The notes under the pieces: model-generated
The model's database searches: none
Told to the model about the DNA's origin: nothing
The model's input: the letters and a program-made list of their open reading frames with translations, nothing else
Translations under genes and position numbers: made by a program
Source of the DNA: Lasiosphaeris hirsuta
Lineage: Eukaryota > Ascomycota > Sordariomycetes > Sordariales > Lasiosphaeriaceae
Direction of reading: 5' to 3'
DNA length: 64,000 nucleotides
Assembly: GCA_030549175.1 (NCBI GenBank)
Contig: JAUKUA010000006.1
Location: 1,178,001 to 1,242,000 of the forward strand
Part shown: positions 12,101 to 23,600 of the stretch, one piece after another
How positions within the stretch are numbered: position 1 is the first letter of the stretch
Layout of the letters: each line of letters starts with the position of its first letter

Positions 12101-12974
12101 CGTTCTCGCCCGAGTCGAACATGAGACCGCCCTTTTCCTCCTCTATGTAGCACACGCCACTGTGCCAGCCCCCACCGGGCTCCCTCTGGTACTCGGCTTC
12201 GCCGCGCATCTTCCCACACAGATTCTTCATCATCAGCAACACCTTGTTGGCGTCGTTAGTGGGGATAGGGAGTGGTAGTGAGTCGACGGATGGCGGCTGA
12301 GACGACAGAGGCGAGGTGGGTCGCGAGGAAGGCCGTTTTGTTAGGCGGCTTCGGGCTGTGGAAGACTTCCTGTCTTTGGCGGGGGGGATGCCGGTCGAGG
12401 TCTGCAGCTCTGGCGGTCTGTACGACTCGAGAGGTGGCTGGAGCGATGGAAGTCTCAACTCATCAGTGACAGGCAGAGAGCCCGACGACGAAAAAGAGCC
12501 GACCCTATGGCGCGTTTCAGGCGTGGGAGCAAGCTGCTGGCGAAAGGCGCCGTCCATTGTGTGTGTTCTCGGCCGAAAGGCCGGCGGTCGTGGCGGGGGG
12601 CTGGATGAGGTGCTGTCAAGTGAGCCGGCAAAGGAGTCGTTGAAAACAAAACCTTGACGTCTGGCTGGCAAGCTACCCGAAAGGCCAGCAACGCCTCCCA
12701 CGCCGCCGGGTATCGACCTGGGCGATGTCTGAGGTGACACAGTCGTCCCGCGGGGTGCCAGCACCTGTGCTCTGTCTAAGGTCCTGTCTAGGGTATGGAG
12801 TGAGACGTCGGCTGGCTCAGGTGTGACGGCTCTGACGGTGGCCTGCAAGTTAAGGCCGGGGCGAAAGTTGGCTCGGAGGTTACTAGCCGAGGGTCTCTCC
12901 AGCCCACGCGATGATGGAGCCTCTGCGACCGGAGTAAGGGGGGCGCCGCCGCTGTGAAGCGGCCTTGCTTCCAT
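9123..12974 (-). CDS. C2 and RasGAP domain protein (BUD2-like)
   Basis: GTPase-activating protein for a Ras-family GTPase. It is one intronless frame; the first ATG in good context is at 12974 (MEARPLHSGG, purine at -3), giving 1283 residues, and a weaker ATG at 13016 would add 14. Visible layout: Ser/Pro-rich disordered N-terminus (1 to about 250), PH-like segments (about 260-540), a C2 domain with LDGEVRARTTTKMDTKNPFWRED near residue 613, then the RasGAP domain. The GAP domain has the arginine finger in LLFRGNSLLTQ (Arg about 820) and the signature FLRFICPAILNPKLFG (about 933-948). The last 45 residues are an almost pure Arg/Asp/Glu repeat. C2 plus GAP without NF1/IRA-type extensions fits BUD2/CLA2, which acts on the Rsr1/Bud1 polarity GTPase; that assignment is inference from architecture. 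Confidence 0.88.
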   Translation of the reverse strand: MEARPLHSGGAPLTPVAEAPSSRGLERPSASNLRANFRPGLNLQATVRAVTPEPADVSLHTLDRTLDRAQVLAPRGTTVSPQTSPRSIPGGVGGVAGLSGSLPARRQGFVFNDSFAGSLDSTSSSPPPRPPAFRPRTHTMDGAFRQQLAPTPETRHRVGSFSSSGSLPVTDELRLPSLQPPLESYRPPELQTSTGIPPAKDRKSSTARSRLTKRPSSRPTSPLSSQPPSVDSLPLPIPTNDANKVLLMMKNLCGKMRGEAEYQREPGGGWHSGVCYIEEEKGGLMFDSGENGPFHTPLVSDLRGCRVIPVDRLGKGQQCLEITSPYLSMSLFLRPLVAEELDLWLAALLCWQQLRLTNGKLPALRHGGAAGRAEMRRRVSSPGLREAAIIKVGKVMLWDKGAATSPRTIVRRPSTRDLRSSQTSWRKVSCILQDNGEFKLMTDNDVTLLSVIELTQLARSAIQQLDRSVLDEEYCIAIFPTYSSTSTQLSILRPIYISVESRVLFEVWFVLLRAFTIPDIYGLDPVNGGVYEVTDLTTEPSGEVFRVEKTISVRVTEAKIRGRTLVTDTNFAERPGRGPENSPTTGNYLAEVILDGEVRARTTTKMDTKNPFWREDCDFPDLPSTLPYLSILLKRVDGNPESFAHQLQATLGMPKTGNLSEVLCGSVDISLHQLEPGKDHEQWFPVLDERQQSIGTMMIRVRYEELVVLLSKNYQPISELLHHFSSGLTAQITAALPGNLRRVAEIFLNIFQVSGRTTEWLMNMVEDEIDGIGNQAAMSRKPRFSQRLKSNDSIDSVSDREQIVRDMGKSLQGEANLLFRGNSLLTQALEFQMRRLGKEYMEETLADKISEINELNPNCEVDPGKLQHGEDLQQHWTQLIQLTTEVWECITASAARLPPELRHVLKYIRAVAEDRYGDFLRTVTYTSVSGFIFLRFICPAILNPKLFGLLRDHPRPRAQRTLTLIAKGLQALANLSTIGKKETWMEPMNRFINTQRQSVRDFLDAVCAIPVERANVAAPASYSTPITILGRMSPIAREGFPSLPYLVDHARNYAALVKLWADVHPASASESQIFDGDLQKFHILCTGLQERAANCFARIESLRLAETASQQTDDNFGLPDTLERMSLRDTLNSSSYNSSNPAAWAEQEGRPPGSSGSEREGYPTLFGGSRETRHGRESSSLRQVSRGSELSSIQGGGGTVRGLRNGIHPRKFLSGFIRKTRTASPDAAGASPATGRDRDRERERDRDKERDREHERDQDREKGRERERERARDRNRRLGPPES

Positions 12975-14210
12975 CTCGGCGGGGAAGATGCTGACCAAGG
13001 CCGGATCCGGCCACATCCACAGCAGCACGAAGCGCAGTTAAGCAGCGGCCGAGCTAGGGCCGAAGGGGAGCTACGGGCTGAGACACGGCACACGGGACGC
13101 CTCTAGCTAGAGCTGCGTGTGTTCTCGCCGCAAGCCGTGTTCGGGTTGTTCCCCTCTCTTGCTGGCCTTCGGCGGATCAATATCCCTTTCGGTGATCCAG
13201 GGTCCCAGACGTGCGCGCCACCATTCCACCATAGCAGGGACGAATTCGTGTAAGTGGTGCCGTCAGCCTGAGGTATGACAAGACGGCTCGCGCCTGATCG
13301 ATCTCGGGGAGTAAATGCGCAAGAAAGCAGCCCGGGCGGCGGCGGCGGCAACAGTAATGGCAGTGGCAATGGTAATGGCAGCGTGCTGGCTTCGAGGGGG
13401 GTGTCGTGCGACAAGCACTTGTGTCTGTGGTTCGGGCTCGGGTCAGATTGTGCGTGGTCCGTATTGTGCGTCGCAACCCACAGGTGGCTTCACGACTGGC
13501 TCAACAGCCGGAGAGGCTACCGAATTCCCTGGCAAAGCCGGCAAGACAGAGATGGATCGGGTTGTGGTATCCGTATTGTCGATGTTGTTTGCATCATAGG
13601 GCGAGGGCAGAATCGGGCGGGAAAAGTCGCGGTGAGCGGGACGGTCAGCGACGGGCGCACAATGGGCATTGGAGTCGGCGGTGGATGCTGGAGGTTCACG
13701 GACGGGAGAGAGATCAGCGGAATTGAGTGCGCCGCAGCAAACGTCCACTAGGGGGGGGGGGCTACGGGGGGTTCTGCGCGGGGGAGAGCTACTTGGTTGG
13801 TGGCTAGGTGGGTGGATGGAAGGGTTGCCACGGGGCGCTTGGCACCTGAGCTCCATGCTGCCCGGCCACTGGTGGACTCGCATTGTGCTGACACTGGGCG
13901 CTGCTAGGCTCGCTGGGGTGTGCGGACCAAAGGGGCCGGTCCACTCATCCATGGTCCCACGCTGCTCCTGCTTCAGCTGCAAAGTTTCTGGTGTTCGATC
14001 TGATGCAAATTACATAGCCAGTGGTGGGGTGGGGGAAATGAATATATAAAACCCCGTGGGAGTTTTGTATGGACAAGACAGACATCTCACAAGTTACATC
14101 CGGCTTGGAGGGATCAGCGGGCTGGCCCGGGTCTCGGGCCACCTGCTGCAGCAGACCCTAACCCCGAAAATGGAAGATACCTTAAGAATCTAAGGTATCT
14201 TACCTTTGGC
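12975..14210. other. upstream region of the RasGAP gene
   Basis: GC-rich, with a G10 run near 13750 and an AT-rich spot with a TATATAAA-like string near 14041. Long overlapping open frames on both strands are low in complexity and match nothing, so I read this as promoter and 5' leader of the RasGAP gene plus the 3' flank of the next gene. Confidence 0.45.
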
Positions 14211-15506
14211 TCAGAACCCCTCTCCTTGCATAATTGTCCGGCCGCCTCCGTACCAGAGCGTGCCGTTCCGGGCGTCGAGGCCCCTTTCCTGGCCCACAAT
14301 CCACTCTCCGATAAACTCGCCATCGGGCACATCCCAGACCTCCTTCTCCAGCCAGCCGTTGACGTCGTCAATCGCCCGGATCCAGCGCTCGCGAGCCTCG
14401 GCCGTTTCGTGGTCGGCCTGTGTCAGATATCGCCCGAGCGTAATGTGTGCGCTGGGCACCACATATCGCGAGTCGACTTCCACGCCGGTCGCCTGCACCA
14501 GCTCAAAAACATCGCGTCGAAGGTGGTGGTATGTGTAGACATCGCTGTCCTTTGTGCTTGCTCTAGTCAGGCCGGGGTGCACTATGTGCTCGGCGTGTGG
14601 CGGCACGGGTGGTGGGGACAAGACCTTCTCCCCAGCTGCTGGCAGGAAGGACAGAGCGATGGCAGAGAGATCGTATGAGACCAGCGGCTTGACCAGGCGT
14701 GAGCGGCGGGCGAAGGTCAGGTTTGTGATGGAGGGGATAGCAGGCCGGATGGCCGTAACTAGATCTGCAATCTCTTCTGGCGTCCGGGAGTGAGTGACCT
14801 CAAGTGCAGTCAAGTGCATCCGATATAGAGCCATCAGATACAAATCTGCGTGCAAGCCCAAAGTCAGCAGCCGGTCCTAGGCCAAGCGGCAGTGTTTTTC
14901 CTACTTGGGGCAGCCTTCTTCAAAAGCATTTGCACGTGGGAAGCCAGCTTCAGGATGTGATCTGGGGGCCTCGCCCAAAAGACGAGACAGTTACGAGGGT
15001 CTCGAAAGCCAGGCTCAACATTGGGGTTTTCCAGCCGCAACAAGTAAGGGTCGAGGATCAGCTCTTTGAAGTTGGGCGATAGGAACTTTTTCCGCTGCTG
15101 GCTGTTCCGGGTCCTGCGGTGTACTTCGTACAGAGACTGCATATTGGCCTGCGGAATTCTGTTAGAGTACAAGCAAAGGATGGACAATGGTCTTGCCACC
15201 GCTCGACTCAGCCACCGCGAAGGAGTCCGCTCAATTTCTGCCGCACTCGGCCCCCAAGTCTACCTTGCCACATCGAGCTTGACATATGTAGTGACATATG
15301 TAGTGCCCGTAGACTCGCGCCCCTGGGTCTGAGGTCTGAAGATGGGGTTGCCGGCGATATGGAGATGCAACAGACACGGCACTCACAGGAGATCCATGGC
15401 AGGCCTTGATGAGGGCCTCGTAGGGGTTTGCGCCGTGTTCGACCACCACACCAGAAAGATCTTCCAGCTTGTTTCGCAGGTCTGTAGATTCAAGGGGCGG
15501 TGCCAT
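14211..15506 (-). CDS. 2H phosphoesterase (RNA ligase/CPDase-like)
   Basis: Member of the 2H phosphoesterase (LigT / cyclic phosphodiesterase-like) fold. Three exons: 15506-15387, 15148-14905 and 14845-14211, total 999 nt, 332 residues. The 3' introns show clear branch points (CTCTAAC before the exon 2 acceptor, GCTGAC before exon 3), and phases agree (AAP|NLYLMALYRM). The two catalytic H-x-T motifs are visible: HLT at residues 132-134 and HIT at 255-257, about 120 residues apart as expected. The middle exon begins ANMQSLYEVHRRTRNSQQRKKF, a Arg-rich region conserved among fungal members. Substrate unknown; the family usually opens 2',3'-cyclic phosphates or handles tRNA-splicing intermediates. 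Intron 1 (238 nt) is long for this genome and could hide a small exon; an upstream in-frame start would add 18 residues. Confidence 0.75.
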
Positions 15507-17286
15507 TCTGGCCACACGCTGAGCTGGACTCGCTGTCCGGTGATCCGACGCTTGTGTCAACTAACCTTGGCAATTTTCCGCAAAGTGGCTTGGCTAAAGG
15601 TTGACAGAAAGCACCCAACCCGCCTCTAGCATCCTTTAGTTGAAGGACAAACAGCTTCACAAAATCCTTGTGGCAACAATCCAAAGGCCGACTTACACGC
15701 TGTCTGTTTGTTGGGGGACCAATGCAGGCACCCACGCCTTTTATTTGACATGAAGGGGCAGCTACGGTGCAAATCACGTGAATCCCCATCGATCCCCACA
15801 GGCAATTGAGGCGCAGGCCATAGGCTGCCACAACACCGCCACATGAGGATCACCAGCACCGCCACGTGACTCTAGCGCTCAGCCACCCCCTATTATCAAC
15901 ACTATTTCAACGACACTGCTTACACCATCTTGTGATTTAAGCTTCACTGCTCCTCAGTTTTGGCCAAACTGGTCTCTGGGGCCCCCTTTCTGTATGAACC
16001 GCTTTGTTGTCCTCGTATGCATCGGGTTCAAGCCAAGTCTAGAAGCTGGCCCGTTATCCCGCAACTTGGTGCATCTTAACGTCGCCCTGTCTTCTTTTTC
16101 TTGTCACTCAACAACGAAATACCCAGTACCTGGTAAGCAAACAGTCAAATATGTGATGATATTATCCCATCTAACTGAGGTAGCAACCCCAATGAGTACT
16201 GTATCATCTGCAATGCACTTGAAGCTGCAGCAGCCAAGACCATGGCCCCCTTGTCAGGCAGCTCTGCCAATGTGTTGTCTTTCAGCCAACTCCATCCTAT
16301 TACTCTATGATATTCCCATCTTCGATATTGTGCTCGTTGCTGTTGTTGACAAAAGACTTTGATCTTATCACGGCAGTCTTCCCTATGAACCATCATCCCC
16401 AAGACTCCGACGTCCCGTGTGCCATGGTGTTGACTTTCCCAGCCAGTGTGGTCTATCCATTCCATGCTGCTTGTATTGTTCGGGATGACTTTGCCACAGT
16501 TGAGGCTCGCACACTGATCGCCGGATATATCACCGCATGGATCAATGCGAAGTTACAGCTAGCAGCCCAGATCTCACCAGATTGAGACCACCCGAAAGAT
16601 ATCAGAAGTTCAAGAAATGCTCGATCACACAGGTATACACCCAGGAGGCAGTGTAGCCATTAAGGCTGACCCCGGGCTCGCCCTTGGTGTAGGTGTGAGG
16701 CTCCTTCCGTGGGCTTCCGCTGCCCTCCGCTGGTCTCGGGTGTGAAGCCCCGATGCGGAGCCTGGCATCCGGGGTCCGCCGGCGGACCGCCGGCGGTTGT
16801 AATGCGTCAAGACCGGTCCATGCGAACTCCGCCATGAATTTGAAGCCCTCGCCCTAGCCAGCGTGGCCCACGCTCCTCAATGAAGCCCACGACAATGGCC
16901 GCTTTTTGAAAAATCAAATTTCAAGTGGCAGGGACCTATTTAATTCTCTCCTCCAAAACTTCGCGGCCCTCTTCCTCTCCCCTCTTCCTCCTACTACCAT
17001 CTGCACCAACACCACCATCACCATCGTGGTGCTTGCTGCTCGTTGCTTGTTTTTTTTTTTCTCGCTCCCTGCAGCTTTCTCGTCGCCTTTTGGCTTTGTA
17101 TTGCGCTCTCCGGAGCAAGAAGAACGGTAAGCTAGCTCCATCAGCACCATCAACACCATGCCCATCCATCACGGCCCTTGCCCATGCCCCTCCCCATCGC
17201 CTTCATAGGCAGGCCTGCCACCGCGCCGCACAAGTAGAGCGAGGATTCTAGTATCTACGAGTCCTCGCCACCTGTCTTGGTTGGAC
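15507..17286. other. long intergenic region upstream of DNMT5
   Basis: About 1.8 kb between divergent genes. Open frames here match nothing. A GC palindrome lies at 16773-16788 and a T12 run near 17050 in a pyrimidine-rich leader just before the tandem repeats that precede the methyltransferase gene. Confidence 0.45.
16773..16788. promoter_or_regulatory. perfect 16-bp GC palindrome
   Basis: GGTCCGCC followed directly by its reverse complement, with a second CCGCCGGCGG overlapping on the right. It lies about 0.9 kb upstream of the DNMT5 start. Inverted CGG triplets are the typical half-sites of fungal Zn2Cys6 regulators, so a binding site is possible; a chance GC-rich hairpin is equally possible. 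Confidence 0.3.
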
Positions 17287-17590
17287 GGACTGTCGCCGCG
17301 CCGCGCCGCAATGGCAAGGCAACGTCTTTCGACTCAAAGGCCTACCCGGCGTCTTGATAGACAGACTGTCGACGCGTTTCAATGGCAAGGCAACGTCTTT
17401 CAATTCAATGGCCTACCAGGCATCTTGAATGATGGACTATCACCGCGCCGCAATGGCAAGGCAGTGTCTTTCAAAGGCCTGCCCGTCATCTTGATAGGCA
17501 TCATGCGGCGCTGCAAAGGCAAGGCAACGTCTTTCAAAGGCCTTCTGGGCGTCTTGATAGGCGTGGCGCCGCGCTGTCAACGCAATTCCG
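17287..17590 (+). repeat. imperfect ~65-bp tandem repeats, about 4.5 copies
   Basis: Four full copies and one partial copy of a 63 to 72 bp unit, each built as: (C)GCCGC, then AATGGCAAGGCA(A/G)(C/T)GTCTTTC, then CAAAGGCCT, then a (G/A)TCTTGATAG segment. The array ends about 90 bp before the DNMT5 ATG and so is probably in its promoter or 5' UTR. One frame stays open through it but begins without an ATG and its product resembles nothing. Copies diverge by point changes and short indels. Confidence 0.8.
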
Positions 17591-17681
17591 CATCTCCCAA
17601 AGCTCTTCTTCCCCATTTCTGTGTCGCATCACCCCGAAAAGGAAGGCATTTTAACACAGCGCGCTAACATGGTCGTAGATC

Positions 17682-20600
17682 ATGCCTCCTAAGCCCTCCG
17701 AGGCCGGGGCAAGCAAGGCCCGCAAGCCGGCGGCGGGTCGGGCGGCTCGGACCACCCACACCAACGAGGCCGGCGATGCGGCCGAGGCCGTGCAGCATAC
17801 GCACGGTGCAGCGCCGGTCAACCTGAAGCTGCCGCCCGTGTCAAGCCCGGCGGCCATGTTCGAGGACATGGTTCGTCACCTCAAGGGCGACGACATGGAC
17901 AAGCTGTGCGGCGTGGGGTACAACCTCACGGTGGCGACCCTCTGCTCCGGGTCAGACGCGCCGATCTTTGCTCTGCGCAACTTGGAGCAGGCGCTCGGGG
18001 CCGCTGTCGTCAGCCCCAACAACAAGATCGGGGAGAAGCCTTTTGGCTTCTCCCATTTATACAGCTGTGAGATTGAGCCCTTCAAGCAGGGCTTCATCCG
18101 CCGGAACCTGCCTGCGGGCACGTTAATCTTTCGGGACGTGCTTGAGATGGCATTGGCCACCAATGGAGATGGCAAGGCGTAAGTCGATTTCTGCGTTGCT
18201 CTTCGGTATTAGCTGACACAGGCTCTTACAGTATGACCTCGGGCGGCTTCAAAGCCGAAATCCCCAAGGAACGGCCAGACATCCTCTTCTCTGGGTGTTC
18301 TTGTGTCGACTACTCTCAGCTGAATAATAGGCTATCCAGTGCCGATTTAAAAATCGACTCACTGGACAAGCATATGAATGAAAAGGGAATGGTCGATATA
18401 CGACTAGACGGAGAATTTGTGCGGGACCTGGATGCGGCACTGCCGCTCCTACGTCTCCGCAACACGGGAGAGTCGGCTAGGACCTTTTTCGCGGCGATGA
18501 AGCTCTTTCTTGAGTCCCGGCCGAGGGCCATCATCCTCGAGAACGTCGACGGTGCGCCATGGGATGTGTACACCAGAGTACTCTTCCCTAAGATCGGGTA
18601 CGCGGCAAGATTCGTGAAGGTAGATAGCAAGGACTACTATTTGCCTCACACGCGTAACCGTGGCTACCTTGTCGCCATCGACGCCTTGGAGATTGGTGCC
18701 GACAGAGCGAAGGACATTGCGGACGAATGGCCCGCAATCATGGAGAGCCTGGAGCGGGGGGCCTCCTCGCCGGTAACCGACTTCCTGTCGCACCGAGAAG
18801 ATCCGATCGCCATCCGGGCCCGGGCCCAGCTGGCCGCCGCCGCCCGGCCGAATGACAAGGAGCCGGAGTGGTTGTACAGCATGCTCCGCCACATCGCGGT
18901 TCGGAACCGACGCGGCCTCAGTGATAGGGACAACCCATTTAGCCAAAAGGAGATGCGATGCGGCCGCATCACCAGCTATCGGTATCCCATGGACTCTTGG
19001 CCTGAGTTCTGGACTAAGCAGCCGGCAAGAGTCGTCGACCTAGTCGACATCGCAATCGCTTCGGGCCTCAAGGCGAAAATTGATTTTCGTTTTAAGACGT
19101 TTGTAATCGACGCTAGTCAGAACGTCGACAGATGCTCCATTCTGCGGTATCAGCAGATAAAAGATGCCGACAAGGAGAGGACAAACGCGGGTACGATTGG
19201 CTGCATCACTCCGAAGGGCCTGTTCATCATCACCGACCAGATGCGACCACTGACCGGGATCGAGGCTATGGCGTTGCAGGGTATGCCCGTTGACGATATC
19301 ACTGTGTCGACGGAGAAGCAGAGCGAGCTGCTAGACCTCGCGGGGAATGCCATGACGGTGCCTGTCGTTGGTGCCGCCACTCTGGCGCTGCTTGTTGCTT
19401 CCTTGAGGGTCAAGCCCAGAATTTCCAAAACCAGCGTCGCTACTTCAAGTTCTGCCCCGCTCCCACTCCCCAACCCCATCGGCGACCCTGACCTTGATTT
19501 TTCGCCCGACAACGCACCGCTGTTCGCACCGCTGTTCAACACGAAATCAACACGCGCCATGGCTCCCCAGACAGACGGGCTCCGAGATAAGCCTATGTGG
19601 ACATCTGCTCCCGGCCTCGCCGAAGCAAGAACCCCTACCGACCTCACGAGTGAGTTCTCAGGTCTTTGCACGATAGTGACCCGGGCACGCAGACTTTGCT
19701 TCTGCCGGACGACCTACGTGGTGCCTTCCGACTCTCGAGAAAAGTGGCTAGTCTGCCAGGACTGCGGTGCCAACGCCTGCACAAGCTGTGAGAGCAACCC
19801 CAAGCACAACTTCCAGCCAGCGAGCACAGTCCCGGGCTTGCAGGAGCCCTACCCGACTTCCTCGATCGATTGCGCGACGGTCGAGCTGGCCGAGCACGTT
19901 CCCTTGATGATTCACTGGAAGCTGCCCGCCGACTATGTTGACAAGTGCCTGGGGTCTTCGCGAGCGAAGCCTGCATACCGGGCCCTTGTCCAAGCCGTCC
20001 TCCAAGCGCCCACTTACCACTTCGACAAGATCATGGTCGGCGAGGTAACCACGGTCTTTTACAAAGCCATCGAAAGCAACGCGCGTCTAGTCTTGCAAGG
20101 CGATTCTGCCATGCTCTATATTTTCATCGGTGGTGATTTCGCTGAGCGCGAAAAATTGTTCGGCTTGGTGAAGTCCGAGTTCGATGCCTACCGGCTCATC
20201 GCGCATCCTATCGCCCGAATCAACCTGCGCACCCAGGCCAGCGACGGGGTCAAAGTCTACCTCCGGGATCCGACTAGATGCAACCTCAAGATCACTATGG
20301 ACTGGCAGGAAGATCCCAGGGCCGTGCTCGTCAAGGGTCTGACCCTCCCGCAGCACGTCACGGTCGCTCCCAGCGCGGCATTTACCGCCCACATCGCCCA
20401 AATCGAGGCTCAAGTCAAGGGAGTGTACTACCGCCGAAAGGACTGCGGTACCCCAAGAGACATGCTGCACGTCAAGGCCAGCCAGGACAACGGCCAGCCC
20501 CGCCTCTTCATTTTGGAGGACACGACCAAGATCGGCAACTTGGCGCATGATGGCTTCGCTTGGACAACTGACAAGCGCAAGATCGATACTCACGAGTATC

Positions 20601-23600
20601 GGGAGGTCCTGCTCAGATTGAACCCCAGGATCAAGATGGACAGCCCGGAGCCGTTCAACGCCCCCGTCGATGCCTTCCTCGATGGATTATGGGTGGAATG
20701 CGACCCCTCGCCCCTCACCGACAGCTTGACACACGAGGAGACCCACCCACTCGAACTGGTTCCCAAAAGTGTTCTCGAGGCGGCAGGTTGTCATGAAGAC
20801 TGCAGGAAGCCCGAGTCTGCGGCCATGGACCCTTGCATGTTGGTTGAAATTTCGACAGACCTTCCGGATTTCCCCCTGCCCTGGAGCACCACATACCTGT
20901 ACAGGTCAGACAACATGGATGAGACAGGAGGGCGGTGTTTCTCCCGTACTGTCCCCAGAGAGCAGCGCGACTCGTTCCTGAAGCTCTTCTCGCGTGTCAC
21001 CGCCGGCCTCCAGCAGAGTCGTATACCCCCATACGAGCGCAGCGAGGGTGACATGTCACATTTTCACGGCGATTGGATCCCGGTGAAGCACTGCGAACAA
21101 GCCGTCCTAGTCCCGACCGCTCTCTTTTACAGCGCCGTCGACAATAAACTCGTCGAGATCCCGCAAGAGGCAGGTGTTTTCGAAAATCTGCACCGCAATC
21201 TTCCGCAAGCGATAAGAATCTCGGCCCGACTCGAGCGCGAGCTTGGGTATAGGTCCCAGTATAATGAGGGGACGACAATTGACGATCGGGTGCGTTACTG
21301 CGCCATGCTTCTGCTGGAGATGTTCCCCAGCGTTTTGCCTTCTCGGGCGCTGTCTTTCCTCCGGCAAGCTCACCCCACTCCGGCTCTCGGTAGCAAGGCT
21401 CTCAATGACCATGTCAAAACGGCATTCAAGCTGCAGTTGAGCTACAAGCCACCGGTTCATCCCGTGTTTGAAGTGCCGCTCACTGCGGTGACGGAATGCG
21501 CTACGGCTAATATGGAAGGCATCGACGTCGGACGCGCCCCCATCATCCTGAACCGGCTCGCGTACAAGGATCGATTCTTTCAACCGCTGAGGGCCGACCA
21601 GGTGCCCGCTTTGGATTGGATGTTCCTCAGAGAGCACTGTCCAATTCCGTTCATTAAGCGTGAGCAGGAGGAGGATGTGATCTCTGGACTCAATCTGCGA
21701 GTCGCTGGACAGGCCGAGTGGGAGACCGACTTCCCCTACAGCGCCCGTGGGGGGGTTGTTGCCCACGAAATCGGGTATGGCAAGACTGTCGTGATGCTGG
21801 CCCTGATAGCTGCGCAGTGGACACACGATGAGACATATTCCGTGGCCGAGCGCCAAAATCGCCTCGACAGCCTTTGGAAGGCCTCACTACCTCCCAATCC
21901 AATCCCTGGAAGCAGAGGCAAGAAAGGCCTGACGCGGTTTTTCCACCACCTACCGGGCACACTAGCCATCGTCCCTAGTCATATTACCACACAGTGGAAA
22001 ACCGAAGCCCAAAATTATCTCGGACTTACGGCTGAACAGCTTCTTGTGTTCACCAAGGTTCAAGATATTGGCCGAACTCCCCTAGCGAAGCTGAAGAAGG
22101 CACGCCTAATCATCCTGAGTTCGGCTGCCTTCTCCGATCCAAAATACATGCGGCAGCTTGAGGCCATCTCTGGCCGCAATGATGCCGGGGACTTCAGGAG
22201 GCTATCCGACCGGGCACTCCGCAATTTGCATCGCGGTGCCATTATGAACACCCGAATTGTGCTAGCGCACTACCTCGACAGGACCAGCCGCGGTGAGGAA
22301 AGCGAGCATGTCATCGAGCACATCAACTCGGTGCTAATTCCCGCTCTACAAGAGCAAACGATGGGGCAGATCGGCCAGTACGAAGCTGAGCGTGCAGCAA
22401 CCAAATTTGCCGGTCGAGTTGGATACAAAAACGGCCAGTCAGAGGTCGAGGCCGCACAAAACGTAGACGAGGACGTCGAGGGTGGTGTATCCGCGCCCGC
22501 GCCCGCGCCCGCGCCCAAGACCAAGGGCAAAGGCAAAGGAAAAAAGGCAGAGGCCAAGGCCGACAAGGAGGTTGAGCCTGCCCCCAAAGACAAAGGCAGA
22601 GCAAAAAAGGCAGAGGCCAAAACCAACGAGGAGAGCGAGCCTGCACCCAAAGCTGCACCCAAAGCCAAGGCCAAGCCCAGCGCGATTGGCTGGGACGTGA
22701 CTGGGCTGAACAACCTTAGCTTTGCCCGCATCATTTGGGACGAATATGCTTACGACGATCAGCAGGTCGCCGTTTTCGTCGAGCAGGCGGCAGCCTACTC
22801 CAAGTGGCTGCTGTCCGGAACGCCTCCGGCATCGTCTCTGAAAGACGTTTGCGCCGCTGCAGCCAAGTTCGGGGTTCACATTGCTCGAGCGGAGCCACAG
22901 GTGACGGACGGTCTCCCCCCCCAAGCCGTGGGAATTGTCTACGGCGCTGGGGAAACATCCCCACCCGAGAAGGTCCAATCCGCCGCGCACACGCTCAAGT
23001 CGATCGACTTCTCGCTCGAGCGACAGAAGCAAGCCATCCTATTCGTCCAGCAGTTCTATCGCTCAAACAAGGTCGAGGATAAGACGGTTGAAATCAAGTA
23101 CTACAAGGTACCGTCAAGAATGCCAGCTGTATCCGCCGTTCAGCGTTTTATCAGCCAAGCCGAGATGAAGGGGGACGACTATTACAACATGATTTCCCAT
23201 GTTCGGGAACTTGTCGACATCACCCCCGAGTTGCGTGGCAACAGCGGACGTGGAAATGCCGGGCGTGAGGATGGTCAACGTGAGAAAGCCGGGCGCGACA
23301 TGGCCCACGCTTTCTCAACCATGTTCGATTGTGGGCTTGACGTGGCCCACAGGCAAGGCAGGACCGTCGAGGACCTAGAGGACTCATTCCGCGACTCGCG
23401 CGATGCGCTGGAGCGCCACACCAAGCTCCTCTTTGACAAGATGATGTGGCTTAAACTCTGGATAGCTCCATATGTCCAGGCAGCAAAGGAGGCCAAGAAA
23501 TGGCAGGAAAGCCTGGAGGAGGCGATAGTGCATCCCACTGCGTGGGTGATGCGCATGGCCAAGGCATGGGAGAAGCAGGACTTCACGTCCTTCGGCGGAG

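Noticed and set aside
13443..13982. 179-residue minus-strand frame upstream of the RasGAP gene
   Set aside because: Low-complexity Pro/Ser/Thr sequence, no matching domain; more likely leader or promoter.
17281..17667. 128-residue frame through the tandem repeats before DNMT5
   Set aside because: Begins at TTG rather than ATG and simply tracks the repeat units.
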